Shown here: in pieces, positions 10,735 through 22,860 of the stretch | Position numbering within the stretch: the stretch's first letter is position 1 | How the letters are laid out: each line of letters opens with the position of its first letter | Origin: Chrysogorgia sp. JL179-B06 | Taxonomy: Eukaryota > Cnidaria > Anthozoa > Scleralcyonacea > Chrysogorgiidae | Direction: 5' to 3' | NCBI GenBank assembly: GCA_035772405.1 | Contig: JAYKKM010000006.1 | Location: forward strand, 668,501 to 732,500 | Length of the DNA stretch: 64,000 nt | Made by a program: the position numbers and the translations under genes | Notes under the pieces: generated by a model | What the model was told of the DNA's origin: nothing | The model's database searches: none | The model's input: only the letters and a program-made list of their open reading frames with translations

Positions 10735-12960
10735 GGTAAAAATAAAGTGTTTGCTATGCGATAGAACTTTCAACAGAGATTTTAGGCTGGTGCATAACAG
10801 AACGCAACACGCATCATGGCATTACCTTTGTGCCCTATTCTGAAGTATCGGAACCCGGTCAGACGTCTCTCACTGGGTTTGTTGCGAAACAACGTAGGAT
10901 TAGCCTTAGTGAGCAGAGAGAATGGTCCCAGTCAGTGGAAATAGATGATACCAGTCGAAATCAGTCAAATTTGTCTCAACAAGAAGAGTCTGAAACGGCC
11001 ATGGACCCAACCGATGGCAGTGGTATAATTGAAGGGGAGGGCAGTACCATGAATTTTGATCCTGATATTAGTGTCATAGACTGTTTGGCGGAATGCGAGG
11101 ATACTGATAATATCTCGCAACAAAATCTTGTTCAAGGAAAAGATCACCCTGCATTGTCTACGTAGTGATGGTAAAGAGAATGAAGAAAGAAAAGATGAGG
11201 TTGAGGTACGCATATGCAACTTTAATAAATAATTAGAATAAAAACTGTTAGCCTGTAAACATCATCCTTAGTCTTAGAAATGCCAAACGGCAATATTATC
11301 TCATGAGTAAATATAGATATAATTATTAATTATATTAATTATATTAATTATATTCACTCAAACATGCATATTATACTGTACTGCCAAATCTATAATGAGT
11401 ATAAATAATGTATAAATAAAGAAAAATCTCATCACCTTTTCACTTTGCTATTTTCTTAACTTAGACTGATGAAACATCTGACAATCGTGGCATAATTTTC
11501 ACGAACTTTGACCCCACAAAAACGTTTCCATCAGATCCAGCACATTTCCTGAATGTCCATATGTGGCCTCCAACTCACTTATACGACAAATAGCTGAATA
11601 TGGGCCATGCCACCCAGGAAAGGACAAAAATGCAGATTTTTTATTCCCTGTCGACGATAAGAATCGTAAATTCTCTACAGAGTGGTATTGTCCATCGTTA
11701 GACAAGGCGTTCTGCTTCTGCTGTTGGTTATTTGCCTCCCGAAGTCATCCGAACTACAATAACGCATGGAGCAGTGCCGGTTTTAAGAATTGGAAGAATG
11801 GAATGAGAGGAATCACCAACCATGAACAATCTCATGTTCATTTGGCGGCCGCTGATGAATACTTCTCATTCAAGCTTAGATTGTCAAAGGGACAAACGAT
11901 CAACATCCAAGCATTAAGGATCCAGGAAACCGTTGTTTTCAGGAACAGACAGGTTCTGAAAATCATAGATCAGCTCTTGTTTCTTGCTAAACAGAATCTG
12001 GCGTTTAGAGGTCATATTGAAAGAAGTGGTTCAGCTGACGAATCAGTTAATGAGGGAAATGTTCTCGAGCTAGCTCTGCAAACTACTTTCTGGTTATGAT
12101 ACAGTGATGCAAGGCCATTTAAAACGCGTGCAGTCGAAGGGGGCAGTCAACTTCGTATTTAAGCAACATCAAAGTGAGGTCCAAGAAACTATTACAGATA
12201 AAATTCGGAAATCTGTTTTTTTTGCGTAATTATCGATACAACTGACGACCAGTATTCAATTTCGTTTCGGTATGTAGACATGCAGACCATGAATGTTGAA
12301 GAGACTTTCGTGGATTTTGTGAAGTTCGTGGGTACCAGTGGTGCAGAACTCTTCACAAAACTAATGCAGAAATTGAAGGAGTATCGATTAAAGCAGAACT
12401 TGCTTCAGAACTTTCTCATCAGACGGTGCAGCAAACATGATGGGAGTAAACAATGGTGTTCGTACTCGAATTCAGGCAGAAGTTACAAAGAACTGTGTCG
12501 TAGTTCACTGTTGCGCGCACTCTCTCAATCTTGTTCTTGTCTCGCCATGCAATTCATGTCCAGATGTATCCAACTTTTTTGGTACTGCTCGCAAGTTGTA
12601 TGTCGTCCTCTCAGCTTCAGAAAAGAGAAAGGCAGCTTTACGTGCAGCTCAGAAAGAATTGAAAGAACCAGACCTAGTGTTACCTGGACTGAGTGAGACT
12701 CGGTGGGCATCACACTACAGCTCGATTGACCATATCAAGAAATGCTACGCTTCAATTCTTCATGCCCTGCAAGAGCTTGCCGATAATGCAACCGACAATG
12801 ATGTGGAATCAAAGTTGCTTGGCCTGAGGAAGTTTGCAGTTGACGTTTCACTGTATTCTGCTGTACGACTGTGGTGACGTCTATACTTGTGATGATGCCA
12901 GTGCAGCAGTTGGTTTGTTGAATGATATCATTACTGGAAAATTCAATAAGAGCTAGCTTT
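10735..12960 (+). pseudogene. hAT-type transposase relic (zinc finger, TTF-like and DUF4371-like regions)
   Basis: A broken plus-strand coding region. At about 10,738-10,810 a C2H2-type finger is readable (CLLCDRTFNRDF followed by HNRTQH), ending at an in-frame stop. A Ser/Gln-rich segment follows at 10,830-11,165 in another frame. The 11,563-12,099 ORF has a TTF/ZMYM-like pattern (FSTEWYCPSLDKAFCFCCWLF, then NHEQSHVH). The 12,437-12,877 ORF holds the hAT/DUF4371 block (MMGVNNGVRTRI, VVHCCAHSLNLVL, LSETRWASHY). Frameshifts separate the blocks and the C-terminal hATC dimerisation region is missing or decayed. An inactive transposase that once mobilised a hAT element. Confidence 0.75.
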
Positions 12961-13439
12961 CCCCTAATTAAGGTTAAAGTGTCAACACACGATCCTCCTT
13001 ACATGTCGCCACTGGGCAACACTTATCCACGATAAGGAATAAGATTAAGATGAAGGGTATAAACAATGATCATCAAGAACGAATTAATAGACTCATTCGT
13101 TGAAACCAAGTTCGTGCTGTTATGCTGAGAACAAAAAATACAGTGCTCGGTCAAAGGGGTGCAGTTGCAGGGATATCGTGAATAAAATTACTGGTATAGA
13201 GGAACCAAAAGCCAAAATGTGATTCTATTATTGACCCACATATTATATGTTTGTATTTTCAAAATATTTCAAAATATAATATTTCAAAATATAATATCTC
13301 AGTACACGGCTCCAAATATTTTACCGATTCCTGCAGGAACTTAAATTCCTTCTGTTGACGTAGTTAGAACATTTTTAACCAAACAAAAATGAACCTCGCC
13401 GGATCACGATCGCCTTCTATACTGCATATGGAAAACTTT
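12961..13439. other. No gene recognised between the hAT relic and the LINE relic
   Basis: Short duplicated motif TTTCAAAATATAATA at about 13,262-13,300; otherwise featureless. Confidence 0.4.
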
Positions 13440-14690
13440 CCACAGCAACTTGCACCGGTAGTTACGTTATATTTAACCTTTCATTGAAAGAACAGTATGT
13501 TCCCCACGTGTGGAAATTCGCCAATGTAAGTCCGATACCAAAAGAATCTCCTCTCACACAATGCACCCAGCTGAGGCCTATATCGCTGACGAATATTATA
13601 ATGAGACTGTTCGAGAAAATGGTCTTCAAATAGATCAGTTTGCCTATAAAGAAGGTACAAATACAACAACTGCCCTTGCCAACATCATTGGCTCAAATGG
13701 TTAGATCGAGAGATGCTGATTTTGTTTGAGTGATGTCTTTCGACATTAGTAAAGCATTTGATTCTGTTCTCCATGACGTAGTCTGTGAAAAATGCAAGTC
13801 AACTAGTATTAATCCTTACATTATTAATTGGATTTTTAGTTTTTTGATGAACTGGTCGATGATATAGAAACGGAATACATTGACATTAGTAGAGGTGTAC
13901 TGCAGGGTACGGTCCTTGGTTCTTTTCTGTTTTCCTAAGATCCATATATCAACTTACTTGTTAAGTTTGCTGATGACATAACTGTTAGTGCACCTGTTAA
14001 GCTATAAACAGCGACAGAAAGACCACCAAACCTTTACCACTAGATAACTAGTATTACTCTTAAAAATAGTTGGAACTTCTTGGTATTAACTTCCAAGATG
14101 ACCTCTGTTGCTGGGATCTTCACGTCGAGTCTACTGTCAAAATCTAGAAGCCGTATATATATATTGAAAGTATGTAGGATTTATGGTTACTCCAAAGATC
14201 AACTTAGTAAACTGTTTGACTCACTCACTCATATCACTGTTTTACTATGGGATAGAAATATGGGGTTCCGCCTTGCAAATCAAATACCTGGAACGAATTG
14301 ACAGGTTTTTCAGGCGAGCTCATCGATATATGGATATGCATAAAAAATCATTAAGATGTCCTGCCTGATTGAAAATAGACACCGAATCTTATTTGAAAAG
14401 ATTAAAATAATTAATGGTGTTAATAATGTAAATAGATTTTCACTAAATACATTTTAATTTGGTATGCATGCATGTAAACATGCAGATGTCTAAACAGATG
14501 TCTTTTATCTTTTTCTATTAGAGTAATTTGATCGGTATTAATATTGTAAATAGATTTTAACTAATATGATTTTAATAACTAGTATACATGTATAAGTCTT
14601 GAAAATCTAGCACTTACTATCGCTTGTAAAGTCACACGATTGTGTCTATTGATAATAAAGACTTTAATAATAAATAATAATAATTTGAGA
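13440..14690 (+). pseudogene. Decayed LINE reverse transcriptase
   Basis: Plus-strand remnants in order: YVPHVWKFANVSPIPKE and LRPISLTNIIMRLFEKMV (13,497-13,620); FAYKEGTNTTTALANII (13,640-13,690); FDISKAFDSVLHD (13,740-13,780); a decayed catalytic region FADDITV at about 13,965; and a C-terminal GYSKDQLSKLF with YYGIEIWGSA and KYLERIDRFFRRAHRY (14,180-14,330). Multiple stops and frame changes. The 3' end carries an AATAATAATA tail at about 14,655-14,685. Confidence 0.75.
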
Positions 14691-15057
14691 CTACTTAAAG
14701 AAGAGGTGTCAGGATGCTGATTGGCTAGCGTCCATAACGTATACATTCGATCTAGCGAGAAGCCAGGCTTAAAAATAGAATACTCTGCTGTACTACCGAA
14801 ATAGTATGGAGGATGTCTGACATTTCAAGCGAAGGCCTTCAAGCGGTACTACGATCAAATTTTTATAATTATCGATATTTTAACGTATTTATAAAGCAGA
14901 GCTGCTAAATATTACTCGGTCGAAATCGTTTTGCGATTCGACGATTGTAAGTATTATTTCATGTATTATTTAAGTATTATTTAAGTAAGTATTATTACTG
15001 AATCTGGAGTTGTTACGTTCGCCATTAATCGATCATGTTCCTGACTAGCGTAACGAA

Positions 15058-16395
15058 GTGACGTCAGATTCTCAACGCGAAGACTCCACCAACCTCGTAT
15101 CCAGGGTCTTCTCAGTGCCCGGGGAGGGAGCGCCCGGGATGGGAGGGGAGTGGAGCGAGGGAAGAGAAGACCCTGGTAAAGGCTGGTCACGTGACTCCAA
15201 GGATATTGGATTATTTTGTAACCTGGCTTATTCTCGCTTATATCATCCGGGGGGCTGGATCGCTGTGAAAACATACCACAAACTTCTGTAATTGAAAGTA
15301 TAAACAGTATATGGATAATTTAAAAATATTACAATTTATTGGAAAGACAGTACGGACTGCAGACAGAAGTTGAAAGATGGTGGTTACTTCGAAAAATGCG
15401 TTGATTTACGCACATTTGTTGCTGTCATAAGATAAACATTAGGGATTTAAGATCTACGACGGCAACCTAGAACGGGGACGTCGTTCAAACAAAATAATCT
15501 TCATGCGAAACAATAAGAATGAATAATTTTTATTCCCAAGAGTAATTTCAACGCCGTTCTCGTTCTGTTTACAACGCCACTGAGGGCATTTTCACGTCTT
15601 TAGGACGACGGTAACTCGCGGAGAGATGAGAAATGTGACTTAAACTGACTTAAACACAGACACTATAATCGTTTTAGGAATATTGAAGCGTTTTGGAGAT
15701 CATAAAACAAGCTTGGAGTGTCAAATACGCTAGTCAATCGACCGTGGTTTCATTCAAATGCTAAAATTTGTATTGCTTTTATTTGCCGTCGCCGTCCCAG
15801 GTTACTGTCGTAGATCTTAAAGTCCCTATGATCAACGCCAGAACAGTTCGAATTTACAATTTTAATACAGTCAGACTATGACTATTATTTTAAATACTAA
15901 TCATGTTTATCTTATGACAGCAACAAATATCCAGTAAATCAACGTATTTTTCGAAGTAATCCACCATCTTTCAAGGCTTTCAACTTGTCTGCAGTCCGTA
16001 CTGTCTTTCCAATAAATTGTAATATTTTTAAATTATCGGCATATACTGTTTATACTTTCAATTATAGAAGTTTGTGGTATGTTTTCACAGCGATCCGGTC
16101 CCCCGGATGATATAAGCGAGAATAAGCCAGGTTACAAAATAATCCAATATCCTTGGAGTCACGTGACCAGCCTTTACCAGGGTCTTCTCTTCCCTCGCTC
16201 CTATCCCCGAGCACTGAGAAGACCCTGGGTACGAGGTTGAGACTCCATATGCCTAATTCGTCAAGTAAATCCATAGTGATCAAGGTCGTTTTTTCAAATT
16301 CCTCGTCTGAAAGGCTGGACATTTCATCTACTTCTCGAAGAAAACAAGTAACCTCGACTGAAATTCAGGCGTAGCATTGAGAATCTGACGTCACA
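15058..16395. mobile_element. ~1.3-kb foldback element with long terminal inverted repeats
   Basis: The segment at about 15,058-15,440 reappears inverted at about 15,905-16,395. Shared blocks include GACGTCAGATTCTCA, GGTCTTCTC with a GAGCGAGGGAAGAGAAG block, ATGATATAAGCGAGAATAAG and GACAGTACGGACTGCAGAC. The unique middle (about 15,440-15,900) contains an interspersed repeat fragment also seen at 8,125-8,290. No ORF with transposase features, so nonautonomous. Arm divergence is a few percent with indels, so not recent. Confidence 0.7.
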
Positions 16396-17385
16396 AACAA
16401 TATTACCTTTTGAAATTGCGGACTCACTTGGAACACGTTCTTAGTAATGGTGGCCTAAATAGTAGTGCTCTCAGAGCTCAAAATACTTACTTCAAAATAC
16501 CATTTTGTAGGTTTTTTTTTACATCGATGATCACTTTCGACCCTGAAATACTATTCTATGCCAAAGAAAATCTAGAAAACGGGAATGCATTTTCATCGTA
16601 GTGCCACTTTCAAGCCTTTGTCAGAGAGTGAAACGTAAAGATCCCCTATACACTAATTCCCTAGTATACACCAACATTCGATTTAATGGTGATATTTAGC
16701 GTGCGGCTGTGAAGGACGGTGGATCTGGTTTTGACGTACATATGTTCTAGAATGTTTTGTAATTATATTGCGTTTGCCTATTATTTGCTTCAGGTTAAGT
16801 AGTCTGGTACCTTTCAGAAAGTTACCTGTCCATGCATTTTGTGAAGCGCTTAGGATCGTTTCCGTGTTACTGTACAATCTGGTAAGCTTGTTAAAATAAT
16901 CTCCGGATTCCGAATAAATTACTCTGGATCATGATGTCGTGGAGGTCTGTAAAGAAATCCAGCTCTAATTGTTTTGGTTTTTATTCGAGTTAGCTCAATC
17001 CATATAGTTTCAAAATTTGAATCTATTTGTATGTTGTCTTTGAGGACCAGTCCTTATTGTGTCATATTTGACTGTGGTATCACTCTCAAAACGTTTCTTC
17101 GTAGTGGAGTTCTAGCTACCTTATTTTGAGGTAGAAAATGGAACGTGCATGCTTTGTACCGTTTTAGATATTACTAATAGTGATTTATGTTTTAAACTTA
17201 CTTGCTCGCACTTCACCCGTTTGTATAACTACACAAACATTAAATCGTGAATATTAAAACAGGGAACAGGGATGTTTTCATGTAATGAAATACACCTGCA
17301 AACATCTGTAAAATGGCAGAGCGTAAAATAAATATAATAAGGAAGAAACATAAAAACGGTGCAAATAATTTCCTTGGCTTTTCAG
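16396..17385. other. No gene recognised; may hold 5' exon(s)/intron of the downstream gene
   Basis: No motif-bearing ORF. The first supported exon of the next gene begins at a splice acceptor at 17,384-17,385, so upstream exons (signal peptide) should lie in this interval or further left. I could not identify them. Confidence 0.35.
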
Positions 17386-18364
17386 GGCGACGTTTGACAG
17401 GCCATATCATCAAATCCTTACTGGTTCCAAGTTTCTTTGACTGTGCTACACAATGTCTTGATACAATGTTGTGCAAATCTATCAATTTTCAAAACTCACC
17501 GAGTATGACAAACACAGCTGAACGGAGGTGTGAATTGAACTCTAAAAAACTCGATGATGAAAATGATAAGCAGTTGGTAGTTGACTCTGAATTCGCACAT
17601 TTTCAAATGAAAGGTAAGGGACCATTTAATTCATCGTGAAGTAATGATAAAGTGTACATGTTAATGTATTTTTAAAACTGACTATTTATAAGACTGACTG
17701 TAACTATATTGGATAATTAATGTGTTTATTGACTTTACATGCAGGTAACATATACACGTCTTGTTCATCAATCAAAGCAAACTATCCAACGGCAAAAAGT
17801 GGTTACTATGATATAGAACCAGTTGGCGAAATGGACTGGCAGTATCCTGAGTTTACCGTCTACTGTGATATGACAACCAGGGCAGGTATTGGTACGACAA
17901 TATTAAGCCATGATAGCGAAGCAAGGACGTTGGTTGACGGATATGAAGCAGACGCAAGTTACCAAAAGTTGATCCAATACAACGGAGTAAATATAAATCA
18001 AATTGAAGCTTTGATTAATGTATCCAGCGACTGTGAACAATTTGTGAAATTTGAATGTGTTGGTACCGGGTTTAATTTTCACTATAATATTCCAACAGCG
18101 TACTGGGTATCGCGCCATGGAAAGATTATGAGGTACTGGGGCGGAGCGGCACCTGGTAGCGGCAAGTGTGCATGTGGTATGACTAATACTTGCACTGATC
18201 CAAGTAAAGCTTGTAACTGTGGTTCTAATGCTGCCTGGTTTGAAGATAGTGGCATGTTGACCGACAAAGATACCCTTCCAGTTATTGAGTTGCGGTTTGG
18301 AGATACTGGTCATTATACAGAACAAGGCTACTACACATTGGGTAAACTGCAGTGCTGGGGATGA
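17386..18364 (+). CDS. Secreted PAN/apple plus fibrinogen/COLFI-like domain protein (two exons seen, 5' end missing)
   Basis: The only probable host gene. Exon A, 17,386-17,613, follows a good acceptor (TTGGCTTTTCAG) and ends at donor AAAG/GTAAGG. It is 228 nt, phase 1-1, and encodes a PAN/apple-like domain (FFDCATQCLDTMLCKSINFQ, then CELN). Exon B, 17,745-18,364, follows acceptor CATGCAG, restores the frame (Gly codon across the junction) and runs to a TGA. It encodes a cysteine-rich domain starting CSSIKANYPTAKSGYY with FTVYCDM, then KFECVG, CACGM and a final LQCWG. This resembles the fibrinogen-like/fibrillar-collagen C-like domain of contactin-associated-protein-like molecules common in cnidarians. 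Likely extracellular adhesion or recognition. No signal peptide is visible because the first exon is not found. No internal stop. Confidence 0.7.
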
Positions 18365-19081
18365 AACACACGAGGACTACATCTTTTTTCGTCTAACAAT
18401 GTCATGAACCACACAAAGTACTTTCAATTTTTAATCTTTCTTTATATGCATTAATTAATGCATAAGCCTTTACTGACATAGAAACTCAGGAAAATACGAA
18501 TTTGGATGAAGTAAGCAATGACATTTGATTATTGAAGATAAATTGACACCATATATTGTTATTTAGTTCACGCGAGTTACATCAACTATATGCCTACTAT
18601 ATTATAATTAACAAGTGTCAACAGAGTACACTATTCCTCGAGATAATAATTCGGTTTACTGTCAGGTTTACAATGTACTATGGTACGGTATAGGTCAATA
18701 CGTCATATGTCTAGATTTGGAGTATTGCAGGCTGAATTAAGGGGATGGAATCGGGTTAGTCGATCCATCACCGAGAAAGGTTGCCAAGGCTTATTCTTGA
18801 GCCTGACCGAAAGGTTTCCAAGGCTTATCCTTGAGCCTGACCTAACCTTGCAGTAACCCTTCTCCCATCCCTAGCACTGCAGTCACCTGTACGACGACAG
18901 GGAGAGTTACCTTATAGTTTTCTTTTAACAATACGTAGCTTTGATAGGAGCATTCCATATGGTAGTGAACATCCAGTGTACACCATGGACCTGTAGCACT
19001 CGGTTGAATAAAATTCAGTACGCTTAAACCAGTGATTGTTAACTGGAGAATTGGTAACTGGGTCAAACGTTTGGCAAGCAA
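18365..19081. other. No gene recognised (3' flank of the secreted-protein gene)
   Basis: Presumed 3' UTR and intergenic DNA. A duplicated phrase built on AAGGCTTAT and TTGAGCCTGACC occurs at about 18,785-18,845. Confidence 0.4.
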
Positions 19082-19830
19082 AACCAGTTGGTCGGCGTTA
19101 GATCATATTGAGTTAACGTACAGCCGCGCGTCTTTGGGACGATGTTTTTTAGTATAACCCTAACGCTACTTAACCATGAAAATAATCACTAACCCCAAAA
19201 AAACTTAGATGCTAACCCTAACCCCCCCGCCTAATCAGTTTTCTAACCCCTGCCTAATAATTTTCTAATCCCGCCTTAAAGGGACATGAAAGATCTTACT
19301 GACTTTAGATTATTTCCAAAGTTTCAGCATTCCTATCAATTTAGTTAAGAAGATGTGGCTAGTTGAAGTTGGAGAGTTTGTCCAATTTCGACGCCATTTT
19401 GTTTCTCAAATATGACGTCACTGAGTGACGTCACGTGATCTCGTATTATGCCTAAGAAGCTCCTCTACTTTCCTGCATGATGAACTAAATAGTTTATTTC
19501 GACTAATTTTCGTCCAAAGACCATTCACAATAACTATCACTATGTGATCGCCATCAAAACAACTCCACTGACGATAAAGAATCACTCAATGACGTCATAT
19601 TTTCAAAACCAATATGGCGTCAAAATCCACAAATTTTCAACTTCAACTAGCAATATCTTCTCAACTAAATTGATAGGAATGCTGCAACTTTGGAAATAAA
19701 CTAAAGTCAGTAAGATCTTTCATATGAACTGCATTTGTATTTGGGCCGGAGTGTCCCTTTAAGTGTCTTCCTAACCCCGACTGTATTTTCTAACGTTAGT
19801 TCAATATGATCTAACGCCGACCAAACCAGT
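19082..19830. repeat. Nested foldback repeats
   Basis: The outer pair GGTCGGCGTTAGATCATATT (about 19,090) recurs inverted at about 19,800-19,825. An inner pair, AAAGGGACATGAAAGATCTT at 19,276 with its partner ending GTGTCCCTTTAAG at 19,764, also matches inverted over about 190 bp. The interior has several TGACGTCA-like palindromes. CTAACCC-type short repeats fill the space between outer and inner arms. Two nonautonomous elements, one inside the other. Confidence 0.6.
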
Positions 19831-20044
19831 TGGGTGGGAAGGGTGGGGCGTTGCCTGCCTGTTTCGGGTAGACCTGGACATGTTCGTATCGTACTAGTGA
19901 ACTATTGAACAATGCTGGCCTCGTGTTGACCAGTCTTAAATAGACCTCTGATCACGTGATCTATCACAAAGGTTTTACTAGGCCCAGTCACCGTGGGCTT
20001 ACGTCATGCATACATATACAACACGGAAAGCTCGCCGTTAAGCA

Positions 20045-20215
20045 GAAAATATTTTGGGGATCACTTTCCATGGGAAGCCATCTGATTGGCTAACCCGAAA
20101 CAACTTTTATCCTAACCTAACCCCTAAATAACCCTAATCCTAACCCCCACACCCCTGAGCAGAATTTTTTTGGGGATCACTTTCCATGGGAAGCCATCGG
20201 TTGGCTATCTAATAA
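20045..20215. repeat. Direct duplication around GGGGATCACTTTCCATGGGA
   Basis: GGGGATCACTTTCCATGGGA plus AGCCATC occurs at about 20,056-20,083 and again at 20,173-20,200, separated by CCTAACCC-type repeats. No coding content. Confidence 0.55.
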
Positions 20216-21261
20216 CCCGGAAGGACCCCTTGGAATTTAGACACCTCCCACAGACCATAAGGACCAAAACATTTGCTTTCTTATATCTAAAGCTAATATT
20301 TTTTGAATACCTTTACCTAATTTCATTTGTTTTAACTTTGGATGATTATCAGGTAACGCTTGCTCCACAGCTAAAGCCATCCCACAACATAAATTATCGT
20401 TATTCTTAATAGTCATTATAGATTTTTTTCGCTAAAGTGTATTTACCAGCAATTTCATCTAGGATAATGTCGTCCCAGTCATAACCCTGTTCTTGGAGAA
20501 GGACCTTAGCTACTAGGAAAAATGAACTTACGAATCTTAGCAGATCAAACACCGTCGCAATCTTCTTCAGCACATTTCGTTTCGTTATTGGAGTTTCTGA
20601 CGATACTGCTTAGGTAGAAATTGATAGAACATCTTCTTTGCTGTCCCAGGAAATACCGAGCGTTTTGACCACTGGATCTTGACCGTCGTTTAACTTTAAC
20701 TCAGTTGCGCGGTCTTCCTTTGGTGTTGCAGCAACAACCTTTGGGGAATTAGAAATCCACTTTTTCGCTTGCATGCACCCGCCAAACTCGAAAGACCATC
20801 CAGTTGCTGGTATAACTCAATTCCTTCCTCTTTACTTTCTAAGATATCAATTGAGTCGTCCATGTATGTGGACTTAAGCACGATTTCAGCTGCTAAAGGG
20901 TATGTGTCTTGGGCTACGAACTGACATTCCATGGGTGCAGCGTTCTTTCCAAAAACCACACGACTAAATTCAAACACCTCCGGTTCACGATCACTGTCAA
21001 GATTTCTCCACAAGATCTTAAACATTGGACGGTCACTCTCTTCGATCTCTACTTGGAGGTACATCTCCTTTACATCACATTCGACCGCGACGGGTTACGA
21101 CGAAAACGGATCAACACGTCGAGGAGCTCTTTCTGTAACTTTGGACCTGCATAAATGACATCATTTAACGATACTCGTTAAATCATCGCTCCTCCTTGAA
21201 CAGTCGAATACAATTCGCACTTTTATTGTTGTCTTATTCATCCTTATAACGGGAAAAGGGT

Positions 21262-21400
21262 CGCCACCTACCTAATATGAACAGGTTTTGTGATTGGTTG
21301 AAACAATAGAATCAACCACAAAGAAACCAATGTCCTAACCCTAATCACTTTTGTTCCATGTAGCCAATCACAAAACCTGTTCATTTTAGGTACGTATTTA
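21262..21400. repeat. Small inverted repeat (MITE-like)
   Basis: TGAACAGGTTTTGTGATTGG at about 21,278 pairs with CCAATCACAAAACCTGTTCA at about 21,364-21,383. The loop contains a CCTAACCCTAA motif. Lies within the BEL/Pao relic. Confidence 0.6.
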
Positions 21401-21559
21401 CCGCGGGAAAATGTGGCAGGTACCACCTCTGGTGGTGGCTTTTCGTCATCTTTTACGCGGCGTAGATATCGGTCCCTTCTCTATATATTCCTCGATGGTC
21501 TGCTGGTATTCTCCTCGTACGAATTCATCTTTCTTCAAGTTCTTTTCAGTGCTACACAG

Positions 21560-21940
21560 ACGAGAGAGTTTACAATCATTGAGAAAGTTGCAAGAAACCT
21601 CGACCATGCAGGGCTCACAAACTGACTTATTACTACTTGATTTTGCTAAAGCATTTGACAGTGTGCCCCACAAACGTCTCCTGGGTAAACTTGATTACTA
21701 TGGTGCCCGTGGAAATTTGAAAGATTGGTTCAAAGCATGGCTCACTGGAAGATCTCAAGTGGTTGTCATTAATGGTGAGTCCTCATCTATACTCTACTGT
21801 GACATCTGGAGTTCCTCAGGGCACCGTTCTCGGCCCGTTGATGTTTCTGATATATATCAATGACATCGGCAATCAAATTATAAAAATATTGCAGATATTG
21901 GTCTCTTTGCTGACGATAGTGTTCTCTATGGTGTCATAAC
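21560..21940 (+). pseudogene. LINE RT fragment
   Basis: Reads QTDLLLLDFAKAFDSVPHKR, WFKAWLTGRSQVVVING, then after a frameshift SGVPQGTVLGPLMFLIYIND and FADDSVLY. These are core RT motifs of a CR1/Jockey-like LINE. Truncated at both ends and inserted opposite in strand to the surrounding BEL/Pao relic. Confidence 0.7.
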
Positions 21941-22860
21941 CACTACATTACGACCGAAATCTACCCCTCTCACTATTCTTAAATCTTCCTCCACCAGCCT
22001 CACCCTTCTTCGAATCAATAACATGTACCATTTCCACCGCCTCCACCCCAATCCTGATTTTTCTTTTAACCAATCTCTCGTTGTTAATACTGACCGCTCA
22101 CAGCTATGCTCACTTAGCCCACGACTATATCTTTCCACCTGTCTATCACCAAGCTCTCCATCTCGCCCCTCGGCTTGCAACTTAACCACCGATATGCGAA
22201 CCAAATCTGCAAACCTCTCAAAGGCCTGAACATCACTACTCTTTAAGGGGTGACATCTTTTAGTTGATCCATATAGGCTTGCATCTGCCGTCGTTGACAA
22301 CCAAGCTTTGTTTTTACGATTTCCTTTGCTTCTTCATACACTGGTTGTGAAACTCCTAACCCTCAATTGCTTCAAGTGCAGTTCCTGTCAAACTTTGACG
22401 TACAGTGTAATCTCGCCATCTTTACACTTGCTGGCTCATCCCCTTCGTCAACTAGACTCCTAAATAGTCCCCAAAGGTCTTCACACTTTGTTTTCAGTAT
22501 CACCCTCGAACACTGGTACCTTAAAAGGTTTGAGTCGCTGACGGAGGTGTCCAGACCCAGTATTGTTTTCCATCATGTACAAACTTGGTTGATTCAACGA
22601 GGGTGTGTAAGCAACCACATTGACTGGGCTATTTTGTAATTGTTTTGCTTTCATAGATTCCTTCACTTGATTACACCTTCAGCTTTCTCCATCGCCTGTA
22701 GTATTTCAGCTTCGAAAGAATCCGCCTCTTTTGAAATTGCATATTTAGTATCAAGTTCGCCAATTTGAGGGTACATATGAAACACAGTTCGTCTATGATA
22801 GCCAAACATTTCTCTAAAACTCCCCACAATCCGTCGATCTCTTTCTCTATATACATTCTA

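Larger units (their letters stand above)
20690..22860 (-). pseudogene. BEL/Pao-type retrotransposon relic (gag and RT fragments)
   Basis: On the minus strand a gag-like region occupies about 22,860-21,950, including FKVPVFEGDTENKV and the 22,300-21,926 ORF (HPLKSSDVQAFERFADLVR). An RT region at about 21,180-20,690 has EMYLQVEIEESD, FEFSRVVFGKNAAP and the catalytic STYMDDS. This arrangement and the YMDD context match BEL/Pao Pol. A frameshift lies just upstream of the RT ORF (FRRNPVAVECDVKEMYLQ is split over two frames). The middle is occupied by a plus-strand LINE fragment and a small inverted repeat; protease, RNase H and integrase are missing. Confidence 0.65.
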
